From Deltaproteobacteria bacterium (GTDB taxonomy: Bacteria; Desulfobacterota; JADFXK01), in NCBI GenBank assembly GCA_015233285.1, contig JADFYA010000133.1:1-8659 (forward strand): a stretch of DNA of 8,659 bases. The letters are read 5' to 3'. Every line of letters starts with the position of its first letter. Within the stretch, counting starts at the first letter, position 1. The position numbers and the translations under genes are program-made. The notes under the pieces are model-generated. The model was not told where the DNA came from, did not search any database, and was given only the letters and a program-made list of their open reading frames with translations. Shown here piece by piece: positions 1 through 5,759 of this stretch.

Positions 1-1026
1 GGTCCGGTTTACCGGCTGGCCTGGGGGGTAATTATAGGCGGGATAGCCCAGTTGGCTCTGCAGATCCCTTTTCTCATTCAAAAAGGGGCGATGATCAGAT
101 TCAGTTTAGACTATAAGCATCCAGCCGTTAAAAAGATTTTTCTATTGTTCGTCCCCGCGGCTATGGGGGCGGGGGTCTATCAAATAAACGTAGCGGTAGG
201 CACCCTGCTGGCCTCCATGTTGCCCCAGGGCAGTGTTTCTTACCTTTATTTTGCAGACCGAATTCTGGAATTCCCGTTGGGCATCTTTGCTGTGGCCGTG
301 GCCACGGCGATCCTACCCAGCCTGTCTCGGCATGTGGCTGGAGATGACATGGCTGGACTGGGTGCGACCTTCTCCTTTGGGATGCGTTTGGTTCTGTTTA
401 TCACCGTCCCGGCCATGGTCGGCCTGATTGTGCTCCGCCGGCCCATTGTGGCCCTGCTCTTCATGCGCGGCCGATTCACCTGGGAAGCGGTGGAAGCCAC
501 GTCATCGGCTTTACTATGGTATTCCGTTGGGTTGGCTGCAATAGCCGGGGTCAGGATTGTAGTTAACGTCTTTTATGCCCTTCAGGATACCGCTACCCCG
601 GTGAAGGTGGCCGCTTTGAGTCTGGTGGCCAATGTCTTCTTCAGTCTGCTGTTAATGGGCCCGATGCAATACGCAGGCCTGGCCCTGGCCAACAGTCTTT
701 CAGCGGTCGTTAATCTGGCTTTGTTGGCCTGGCTGTTGCACTGCCGATTATCCGATATTCAGGCAAAATCTATCGTAAAGTCAGCCCTAAAAGTGACGAC
801 CGCGGCCGGCGTGATGGGACTCGTCATTCATTTTGGGGTGATTGTGCCTCTATATCGTCAGGCCATGCCGACCACCAGGGTCCTGCTGGTGGTCATAGGC
901 GGAATTCTTCTGGGCATGATCGCTTACGGCGCCGTGACCCTGGCCCTTAAATCGTCTGAGCTGAGACCGGTAATGGACCTGATGACAAAACGTTTACACC
1001 GGTTTCAACGCCGGCGAGTGGTTTGA
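1..1026 (+). CDS. murJ: Lipid II flippase MurJ/MviN, C-terminal part (5' end outside the window)
   Basis: MurJ is an inner-membrane MOP-superfamily flippase that moves lipid II, the peptidoglycan precursor, from the cytoplasmic to the periplasmic face. The frame is open from base 1, so the gene starts upstream of the window; the in-frame TTG at 52 lies inside a membrane helix and is not the start. About 341 residues are visible, against some 510-530 for the whole family, so the first third is missing. Family signatures, numbered from base 1, are FADRILEFPLGIF (about 84-96) followed by a hydrophobic run ending ILPSLSRH, LLFMRGRFT (about 153-160), and FYALQDTATP (about 191-200). Several hydrophobic helices follow. 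The protein ends in a basic tail rich in Lys and Arg, as expected for a cytoplasmic C-terminus. Stop is TGA at 1024-1026. A MOP-family relative other than MurJ is possible but less likely given these motifs. Confidence 0.93.
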   Translation, partial: GPVYRLAWGVIIGGIAQLALQIPFLIQKGAMIRFSLDYKHPAVKKIFLLFVPAAMGAGVYQINVAVGTLLASMLPQGSVSYLYFADRILEFPLGIFAVAVATAILPSLSRHVAGDDMAGLGATFSFGMRLVLFITVPAMVGLIVLRRPIVALLFMRGRFTWEAVEATSSALLWYSVGLAAIAGVRIVVNVFYALQDTATPVKVAALSLVANVFFSLLLMGPMQYAGLALANSLSAVVNLALLAWLLHCRLSDIQAKSIVKSALKVTTAAGVMGLVIHFGVIVPLYRQAMPTTRVLLVVIGGILLGMIAYGAVTLALKSSELRPVMDLMTKRLHRFQRRRVV

Positions 1027-1134
1027 AACGGTACGGGTCACCGGTCTCGGACTAACCAGCCGGTTATTTGAATTAAACCAGAAATTATGGCCTCATGGCA
1101 GGCCCTGATTTAATCCGAGTTATCAAAGTAGATA

Positions 1135-1163
1135 GTGACAATGTCAGGTATCAGGTGTATACT
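1135..1163 (+). promoter_or_regulatory. Predicted sigma70-type promoter upstream of the mgtC-like gene
   Basis: A -35 box GTGACA (1135-1140, 5 of 6 to TTGACA) is followed after exactly 17 bases by a -10 box TATACT (1158-1163, 5 of 6 to TATAAT). Transcription would begin near 1170 and give a leader of about 68 bases before the TTG start at 1238. A short direct repeat, TCAGGT-A-TCAGGT (1144-1156), lies in the spacer and could be a regulator half-site pair; that is inference. This is the only convincing promoter in the 211-base gap between murJ and the next gene. Confidence 0.55.
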
Positions 1164-1222
1164 AGATAGATGTGGGATATATCCGGTAGGCAAACCTTTG
1201 GATTTCAATTCTCGACCAGGCA

Positions 1223-1228
1223 GAGGAG
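1223..1228 (+). promoter_or_regulatory. Ribosome binding site that fixes the TTG start at 1238
   Basis: GAGGAG at 1223-1228 is a near-ideal Shine-Dalgarno sequence, 9 bases before the TTG codon at 1238. No ATG or GTG in this frame is as well placed, and the first conserved helix of the protein lies about 22 codons downstream, so TTG is the likely initiator. Confidence 0.7.
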
Positions 1229-1237
1229 AACGGAATA

Positions 1238-1975
1238 TTGGACTGGCAGATTAGACTAGAGCAACTATCTTTTATTGGTCCCGGCGTCTTTTCGGAAACC
1301 TTCTGGAAGCTTTTTTTGGCCACCCTTTTGGGCGCGCTGATCGGCTTTGAGCGGGAGACCCATGGTCAGGCGGCAGGATTCCGAACGTATATTCTGGTCG
1401 CCTTGGGTTGTTGCTTGATCATGATGACATCACTCCACATTCATGATATATTTAAACATTTTGATACTAATAGCTCCATCCGGATCGACCCCGGCCGCAT
1501 CGCCTCATATGCCCTGGCCAGCATGGGGTTCATGGGAGCTGGAGCCATCATTGTAGGGAAAGGCACAGTCAGAGGATTGACCACCGCGGCCGGGATGTGG
1601 ATGATCGCGGCGGTGGGATTGGCGGTGGGCAGCGGCTACTTTGTCCCGGCCATTTCGGTTACTTTACTTAGCTTCTTCTGCCTTTATGTCCTCCGCCAGA
1701 CCAAGACGTATCTACGCAAAGACAACTTTAACGGTCTCACCCTGGTCTCCGACAACGAAGAGGACCGCCTAACCCTGATCGAGGACGTTTTAAAGAGGCA
1801 CCCTTTCTCCAAATTTCACCTGGCCAGTTTTCATCATCATATCATCCAAGAAACCATCACCTTTCATTTCAGCCTGGTCTCCAAGGGCGATGTCCTATGG
1901 CCGACATTAATGCAAGACTTGTCCAATCTCCCGGGGATCCGGGAAGTCATCTTAGAAGAAGGGATAGTCCCCTAA
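1238..1975 (+). CDS. MgtC/SapB family inner-membrane protein
   Basis: MgtC/SapB-family proteins are small polytopic membrane proteins. Described members affect Mg2+ homeostasis, intracellular survival and control of the F-type ATPase; the exact role of most environmental members is unknown. This one is 245 aa. The N-terminal half carries the family core: LLGALIGFERE (about 30-40), GFRTYILVALG (about 47-57), then RIASYALASMGFMGAG (about 87-102) and VRGLTTAAGMWMIAAVGLAVGSG (about 111-133, read in overlapping parts). Four to five hydrophobic helices are evident up to about residue 152. Residues about 160-245 form a soluble tail with alternating strand and helix character, matching the ACT-like C-terminal domain seen in MgtC itself. 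The start is TTG with a strong ribosome binding site. A sigma70-type promoter lies about 75 bases upstream, and the [2Fe-2S] gene follows 27 bases after the stop, suggesting co-transcription. The sequence does not show whether Mg2+ regulates it. Confidence 0.9.
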   Translation: MDWQIRLEQLSFIGPGVFSETFWKLFLATLLGALIGFERETHGQAAGFRTYILVALGCCLIMMTSLHIHDIFKHFDTNSSIRIDPGRIASYALASMGFMGAGAIIVGKGTVRGLTTAAGMWMIAAVGLAVGSGYFVPAISVTLLSFFCLYVLRQTKTYLRKDNFNGLTLVSDNEEDRLTLIEDVLKRHPFSKFHLASFHHHIIQETITFHFSLVSKGDVLWPTLMQDLSNLPGIREVILEEGIVP

Positions 1976-1991
1976 TATCCAAAGACTTTGT

Positions 1992-1995
1992 GGAG
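1992..1995 (+). promoter_or_regulatory. Ribosome binding site supporting the ATG at 2003
   Basis: GGAG at 1992-1995 sits 7 bases before ATG 2003. An in-frame TTG at 1988 would add five residues but has no comparable site upstream, so ATG 2003 is preferred. Confidence 0.6.
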
Positions 1996-2002
1996 ACTGG
2001 TT

Positions 2003-2506
2003 ATGATCCGGAAAAGATATCCCCTGGAATTGACCATCAATGGAGAATCCGTCAGCCTGAGCGTCGAACCCCAGCTCACCCTGTTGGAACTCATCCGAAA
2101 CCACCTGATGCTGACCGGAACAAAGGAAGGTTGTGCGGAAGGGGCATGTGGCGCTTGCACGGTCCTGCTGGATGGCGCGCCTATTCGTTCCTGCCTCACC
2201 CTGGCTTTGTCCGTGGCCGGGCAGGAGGTGACCACTGTTGAGGGGTTAGCCGTGGCCGGGAAGCTTGATCCAATCCAGCAGGCTTTTGTGGACAACAGCG
2301 CGGTGCAGTGCGGCTTTTGCACCCCAGGGATGATTATGTCGGTTAAAGGATTACGAAAAAAGCATCCCCACCCCACGGAAGAAGAGATCCGAGAGGCCAT
2401 TTCCGGTAACATCTGCCGCTGCACGGGTTATGTCAAGATCATCGACGCGGTCAAATCCGCCACTGAAATCCAACCCAGATTGTCCGATACTTTTGAGTCC
2501 GGTTAG
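2003..2506 (+). CDS. [2Fe-2S] iron-sulfur subunit of the xanthine dehydrogenase / CO dehydrogenase (CoxS) type
   Basis: In molybdenum hydroxylases this small subunit carries two [2Fe-2S] clusters that pass electrons between the molybdopterin centre and the FAD subunit, usually in the cytoplasm. The product from ATG 2003 is 167 aa, the normal length. An N-terminal plant-ferredoxin-like domain holds Cys44, Cys49, Cys52 and Cys64 (CAEGACGACT, then SCL). The C-terminal helical [2Fe-2S]-binding domain holds Cys103 and Cys106 (QCGFCTPGM) and Cys138 and Cys140 (NICRCTGY). All eight cluster ligands are present, and Gln102 is the residue that in homologues contacts the pterin cofactor. It should therefore be a functional electron carrier. 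Oddly, no molybdopterin-binding large subunit or FAD subunit gene lies beside it: upstream is the mgtC-like gene, downstream an Rpn-like nuclease. The substrate cannot be named. It could serve an aldehyde oxidase, xanthine dehydrogenase or similar enzyme encoded elsewhere. Confidence 0.93.
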   Translation: MIRKRYPLELTINGESVSLSVEPQLTLLELIRNHLMLTGTKEGCAEGACGACTVLLDGAPIRSCLTLALSVAGQEVTTVEGLAVAGKLDPIQQAFVDNSAVQCGFCTPGMIMSVKGLRKKHPHPTEEEIREAISGNICRCTGYVKIIDAVKSATEIQPRLSDTFESG

Positions 2507-2575
2507 AAACAGTAAAATGATGATCCGTCGACTGTTAAGTCAATCTTAAATCCTTGACCAGGCCCGGAATTGCTT

Positions 2576-3418
2576 ATGCAATACGATGTATGCACCAAAG
2601 TGATGATGGAGAAATGCCGGGATGTCATCCTCCGCCACTGGGTTGGGATCCCCGTCTTGGAAAGCCGGCTGATCGACCCGTTGCCCCAGGAGACGGTGAG
2701 TCTGAAAAGAAGCGACTATTCGGTGCTGGTCACGGACGAACATGGGGTCAGGAAACTGGTCCTGCTGGAAATCCAGACCCGGTGGGATAAAAAGATCGGG
2801 TTAAGGATGCTGGACTACCGGTCCAGGTCCTTATTAGAATACGAACTTGAGGCTGTATCTTGTGTTTTATTACTGCGCCCCTCGCCGCAAGCCGTAGATG
2901 TTTACCAGGATAATCAGGTCACTTTCAGGTTTCAGGTGATTCGAGTTTACGACCTGGATGCCCAAGAGATTATCGATAAAGGTATCACCTGCCTGGCCCC
3001 GTTTGTGCCATTGATGCGGCATGGCCGGGAGCTGATAGACGAAGCCGATAAACTTATCTATGAAAGTTCAGCGCCCAAACCGGACAAAGCCGATATGCTC
3101 ACGGCTATGGCCATTTTTTCAGGATTGATTTCACCCGGTTTACCTGGGTACCTGGTTTCAAAAAGGAGGGATATCATGATTGAATCCGCCGGCTATGAAG
3201 TAATTAAACGGGAAGGGATTCAGGAAGGGATTATCGAGGGGATGATGATGGCGCAACGGGAGGACATTATTGAAATCCTCCATAGCAAGTTTGGCCGCCT
3301 GCCCAGGGAAGTCGAGGAAAAAATTAGGACCTATACCGACCCGGCCCAATTGCGAATTCTATTGATTAATGCGGCGACGGCCACGTCTTTGTTGGAATTC
3401 CGCCGGAAATTTGAATAA
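2576..3418 (+). CDS. Rpn-like PD-(D/E)XK nuclease with DUF4351-like C-terminus
   Basis: Rpn-family proteins are PD-(D/E)XK nucleases related to transposase-associated enzymes. Characterised E. coli members promote RecA-independent recombination, but the role of most homologues is unknown. From ATG 2576 the product is 280 aa; an in-frame TTG lies two codons earlier, and neither start has a strong ribosome binding site. The nuclease core is visible as Asp47 in a short strand (RSDYSVLV), then a hydrophobic strand with Glu65-Ile-Gln67 (LLEIQT). This is the D...ExQ variant typical of the family, where Gln replaces the usual Lys. RMLDYRSR (77-84) and a strand near VSCVLLLRP follow, as in many cyanobacterial and proteobacterial Rpn-like proteins. 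The last 70 or so residues (EIL..KFGRLP..VEEKI......LRILL.....ATSLLEF) resemble the helical DUF4351 tail. No signal peptide or membrane segment is seen. The gene looks intact. It lies 69 bases after the iron-sulfur gene and marks the start of an accessory-looking stretch. Confidence 0.8.
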   Translation: MQYDVCTKVMMEKCRDVILRHWVGIPVLESRLIDPLPQETVSLKRSDYSVLVTDEHGVRKLVLLEIQTRWDKKIGLRMLDYRSRSLLEYELEAVSCVLLLRPSPQAVDVYQDNQVTFRFQVIRVYDLDAQEIIDKGITCLAPFVPLMRHGRELIDEADKLIYESSAPKPDKADMLTAMAIFSGLISPGLPGYLVSKRRDIMIESAGYEVIKREGIQEGIIEGMMMAQREDIIEILHSKFGRLPREVEEKIRTYTDPAQLRILLINAATATSLLEFRRKFE

Positions 3419-3478
3419 ACAACCTACCGTCTTGAAGCTGAAATATCTTCTCCAGGGCCCGGCGGGGACGATGACCAG

Positions 3479-3757
3479 GTGGTGACCGGACTACTATGGT
3501 GGGCTACGATAGAAACTTCGGCGTCAATATTTACAGGTGACAGCGTAGCCGCAATAGACGAATTTGTGAAAACCTTGCCGAGAGAAGAAGTAGAATTTGT
3601 GCCTGAGATGCCAAAAGATCTCAGGCATATTTCTTACGTGTCCGATGAAGAGCAGCCTGATAATGATGCGATACCGAAGAATCCGGATTGCCATATAGTG
3701 GCTCGCTCCGAGTTTATTACCATTCGATCACGTCTTAGCCGAGTTGACTTAACTTAA
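3479..3757 (+). CDS. Short hypothetical ORF, about 92 aa, doubtful
   Basis: I do not recognise this product. It begins at GTG 3479 (a second GTG follows at 3482); a purine-rich GGGGA at 3464-3468 is a possible but unconvincing ribosome binding site. The frame is open from directly after the stop of the nuclease gene (3419) to TAA 3757. The predicted protein has a slightly hydrophobic start (GLLWWATIETS), then an acidic, soluble middle (LPREEVEFVPEMPKDL, SDEEQPDND) and a basic end. There is no cysteine or metal motif pattern and no membrane segment. It lies in the same direction as its neighbours, 23 bases before the first tandem paralog. It may be a real small protein, the remnant of a larger gene, or a chance open frame. 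No competing ORF is evident in the same stretch. Confidence 0.35.
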   Translation: MVTGLLWWATIETSASIFTGDSVAAIDEFVKTLPREEVEFVPEMPKDLRHISYVSDEEQPDNDAIPKNPDCHIVARSEFITIRSRLSRVDLT

Positions 3758-3780
3758 CTCCTCAAATAAGGGATACCTAC

Positions 3781-4560
3781 ATGACAGATCAAGATATGGT
3801 TCAGAAGCTCCTCAACGGCGCTTCTTTAATAACATTCATGATCCCAGACTGTTCGATGCCTTCCAATTATCCGGAACATTGGGAATCATATGAATTACCA
3901 AATGTAATCATTAACGGATCACATTTCTGGGGGAAATCAAGAAATGAGCATTTATTTGTTGGTCATACAGAGTCTTCCACATCTGTCGGCCTAAACGCAT
4001 TTTGTTATACCAATATCGGCGATATCTTCTGTTCATTACAGTACCCTGGTGAGGAAACATTTCAAAAAAATTCCACTGGGCTGGTCCTCATGAGCAAAAG
4101 GCGGTACAAGGAGCATGTGTGGAATTTTTCTAATGACTACACCCTACTATGGGATTCAGACAGAAAAGATCCACCAGAAAATCTCATGGAGGCAATCCAA
4201 GCGGGGCTGATGTTTAAAATAGCCATGCTTGATTCTGAAGGCATCTGGAACATACATCCCGTATATCTCCCATCTTATTTTCCCAAATCAAACCAATGGG
4301 TACTAGATACCGCCTTTGATCTCTACCCCATGTTTTTTAGATATCCTGAAGAAACAAGAACGATCATTAATGATAACCCCGCGTTCTATTCAACCAAACC
4401 TAACGACAATGCATCGGGTACGTTAGCTTCAACGGCAATGATCTTCTATGCATTTTATCGCTTTTATCCAAACGGCAAATACTCCAGTTTCTATGATTCT
4501 TTAAGGGGGACCACGCAAGAATATAGAAGACTAATGGTGTTTTGTGAGGTGATCAAATAA
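3781..4560 (+). CDS. Hypothetical protein, first of two tandem paralogs (paralog A)
   Basis: The 259-aa product belongs to no family I recognise, but it is clearly homologous to the product of the gene at 4906-5703, which supports it being real. The start ATG 3781 is preceded by AAGGGA (3768-3773) at a spacing of 7 bases. Stretches shared with the paralog are: V-x-K-L-L-x-G at the N-terminus (7-13), SYELPNVIINGSHFWGKSRN (36-55), CYTNIGDIFC (75-84), YTLLWDSDRKD (120-130), EAIQ (137-140), a core FKIAMLDSEGIWNIHPVYLP (145-164) followed by SYFP, and a C-terminal region with GK-x-S and YRRLMVF (248-254). No signal peptide, membrane helix or nucleotide-binding loop is seen, so a soluble cytoplasmic protein with mixed strands and helices is likely. 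Base composition is AT-richer (roughly 37-47% GC in sampled lines) than the mgtC region. The function is unknown. Confidence 0.82.
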   Translation: MTDQDMVQKLLNGASLITFMIPDCSMPSNYPEHWESYELPNVIINGSHFWGKSRNEHLFVGHTESSTSVGLNAFCYTNIGDIFCSLQYPGEETFQKNSTGLVLMSKRRYKEHVWNFSNDYTLLWDSDRKDPPENLMEAIQAGLMFKIAMLDSEGIWNIHPVYLPSYFPKSNQWVLDTAFDLYPMFFRYPEETRTIINDNPAFYSTKPNDNASGTLASTAMIFYAFYRFYPNGKYSSFYDSLRGTTQEYRRLMVFCEVIK

Positions 4561-4688
4561 TCAAAAACTATATCAAATTAATTCGTTTGGGTGGATGTTC
4601 AAAGCCTGGATCGGATTACACCGACTCGCACCTCAATATCATTAAGTTAAGGGTCACTAATTATTGCCCGGAACGACATAAGAACATC

Positions 4689-4807
4689 AAGATTTCTCGC
4701 TTCGCTCGAAATGACAAAAGCGCCGTACATTCATGAGGGTACTGCTGCGTGCGTCCCCCTTGTCATTTCGAGCGGATCCTGTCATTTCGAGCGGAGCGAG
4801 AAATCTT
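4689..4807. repeat. Palindromic interspersed repeat (REP/MITE-like), 28-base inverted arms
   Basis: The left arm is 4689-4716 and the right arm 4780-4807. The right arm is the reverse complement of the left with a single mismatch (at 4794). The arms are 63 bases apart. In the interior, a 16-base partial copy of the right arm (TGTCATTTCGAGCGGA, 4761-4776) stands in direct orientation 3 bases before the right arm, giving a 19-base period. The arm's core, tgtcatttcgagcg..gcgagaaatctt, is a motif I recall as a common interspersed repeat in many environmental bacterial genomes; that is memory, not a search. There is no transposase here, so it would be a non-autonomous element or an intergenic hairpin. 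As RNA it could fold into a long stem between the two paralog genes and limit read-through or affect transcript stability. Confidence 0.8.
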
Positions 4808-4830
4808 TTCAGGTAGTTACCTTACGTCTT

Positions 4831-4840
4831 CTCGAAATGA
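4831..4840. repeat. Extra partial arm of the palindromic repeat
   Basis: CTCGAAATGA here matches part of the left arm (4706-4715 differ only at the last base) and is the reverse complement of TCATTTCGAG within the right arm (4783-4792). It lies 23 bases beyond the element and suggests an older or partly decayed neighbouring copy. It is short, so chance is possible. Confidence 0.4.
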
Positions 4841-4905
4841 GACGATTATGACCGTTCAGAATATAAACAACTTTTCTCCTTCTCTATAAAATAAGGAACA
4901 ACAGA

Positions 4906-5703
4906 ATGAACGATAGCGAAATCGTCAAGAAATTGCTTGATGGCTCATCCTTGAGACTTTGCATCAATTCCAGCGAATCGCCTTCACAGGGTTCTCCTGA
5001 ATGCTATAAGTCATATGACCTACCCCATATATTAATCAATGGAACCCGTTTTTGGGGAAAAACCAGAAACGCAGATTTTTCGGCTGATCCAAGATCTGCG
5101 GCGGGCACTGGGCCTGAGCCCCGCATAACTTCCTATTGTTATGCAAATAAAGCAGACATTTATTGCCGCTTTGAATTCGCGTCTATTGGGACCTTTTTGT
5201 TTAGAGATAAGTTTCAAGCAACATTTATGAAGATAGGCGGAGACAATAAACATCTTTGGCGAGTGATGGACGATTACCAGTTGCTATGGGACTCGGAGCG
5301 AAATGATTCAGCCGAGTTAATCATCGAAGCGATCCAACATGCCTCAAGGATAAAAATCGTTATGCGCGACCCAAAAGGCTTCTGGAGCGTCCATCCGGTG
5401 GATCTTCCAATGTACTTTCCCAGCCTCAATAAGTTTGAACTAAAAACATGCTACGATTGTTATCCCATATTCATGCAATCTTACAATGAGACCAAAAAGT
5501 TGATTAAACAAACTGCAGAATATTGGGCTTCCGGATCCCGAAATAAGACAGAACCTGCCGGGATCATGGCTACCGTCGAGGGTTTCCATTCATTCTATCA
5601 AATATTTTCAGATGGAAAGTTCAGTGCTCTTTCCGATTCAATTCAAAATAAAATGCAAAATTACAAAAGGTTAAAGGTATTCGTCAAGAAAGCAGTATCC
5701 TAA
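4906..5703 (+). CDS. Hypothetical protein, second of two tandem paralogs (paralog B)
   Basis: The 265-aa product is homologous to that of the gene at 3781-4560; by eye about 25 of the first 55 residues are identical without gaps. The start ATG 4906 has AAGGAA (4893-4898) 7 bases upstream. Conserved blocks are V-x-K-L-L-x-G (7-13), SYDLPHILINGTRFWGKTRN (36-55), CYANKADIYC (78-87), YQLLWDSERND (124-134), EAIQ (141-144), IKIVMRDPKGFWSVHPVDLP (149-168) then MYFP, YPIF (186-189), and near the C-terminus DGK-x-S and YKRLKVF (253-259). It differs mainly by a few extra residues near 60-72 (DPRSAAGTGPEP) and by a short basic tail. There is no signal peptide or membrane helix, so it is probably soluble. 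It is AT-rich like paralog A. The divergence indicates an old duplication or two separately acquired family members. The function is unknown; the gene converges on the flagellin gene but nothing links it to motility. Confidence 0.82.
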   Translation: MNDSEIVKKLLDGSSLRLCINSSESPSQGSPECYKSYDLPHILINGTRFWGKTRNADFSADPRSAAGTGPEPRITSYCYANKADIYCRFEFASIGTFLFRDKFQATFMKIGGDNKHLWRVMDDYQLLWDSERNDSAELIIEAIQHASRIKIVMRDPKGFWSVHPVDLPMYFPSLNKFELKTCYDCYPIFMQSYNETKKLIKQTAEYWASGSRNKTEPAGIMATVEGFHSFYQIFSDGKFSALSDSIQNKMQNYKRLKVFVKKAVS

Positions 5704-5744
5704 ACCACAAAAAGAGGGCCCGTAGGCCCCCCTTTAATGTGGTT
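5704..5744 (-). terminator. Rho-independent terminator of the flagellin gene, possibly bidirectional
   Basis: A long imperfect hairpin fills the gap between two convergent genes. The inner stem is GGGCC (5716-5720) with GGCCC (5725-5729) around a CGTA loop, extended by AAAG (5711-5714) with CTTT (5732-5735). An outer stem pairs AACCACA (5703-5709) with TGTGGTT (5738-5744). Read on the minus strand, the GC-rich stem is followed by a run of five T, 16 bases after the flagellin stop region, as for a classical intrinsic terminator. On the plus strand the T run is only three, so termination of paralog B would be weaker. Confidence 0.8.
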
Positions 5745-5759
5745 AGGTAAAGGTTAGGG

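Larger units (their letters stand above)
4561..4905. other. Non-coding spacer between the two paralogs
   Basis: No supportable gene is seen in these 345 bases on either strand. The first 128 bases (4561-4688) are AT-rich and show nothing I can name. The middle (4689-4807) is a palindromic repeat element, with a further partial arm at 4831-4840. The last stretch is AT-rich and pyrimidine-rich, ending in the AAGGAA ribosome binding site (4893-4898), 7 bases before ATG 4906. TATAAA occurs at 4862-4867 and 4885-4890, but neither has a convincing -35 partner. Confidence 0.7.

Noticed and set aside
1089..1104. Terminator for murJ: GGCCT / AGGCC hairpin with a 6-base loop
   Set aside because: The stem is only 5 bp and is followed by CTGATTT rather than a clear T run. 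It is too weak to call.
1897..2424. ORFs overlapping the [2Fe-2S] gene in other frames (plus-strand 1897-2241 and minus-strand 1972-2424)
   Set aside because: Both lie over the clear iron-sulfur subunit with all cluster cysteines; their translations are arginine- and proline-rich, as is typical of shadow frames.
3744..3749. TTGACT as the -35 box for paralog A
   Set aside because: The position 17 bases downstream reads TAAGGG, which overlaps the ribosome binding site and is a poor -10 box.
3416..3757. Stop-codon read-through or a nonsense mutation joining the nuclease to the following in-frame ORF
   Set aside because: The nuclease already ends where its family normally ends, after the DUF4351-like tail, and the extension shows no matching domain. 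The shared frame is most simply chance.
4689..4840. A CRISPR array
   Set aside because: The repeated units are mostly inverted and unevenly spaced (gaps of 3, 23 and more than 40 bases), with no spacers of constant length and no cas genes nearby.
4885..4890. TATAAA as the -10 box of paralog B
   Set aside because: It lies only 15 bases before the start codon, so the transcript would begin inside the ribosome binding site, and no -35 box fits.
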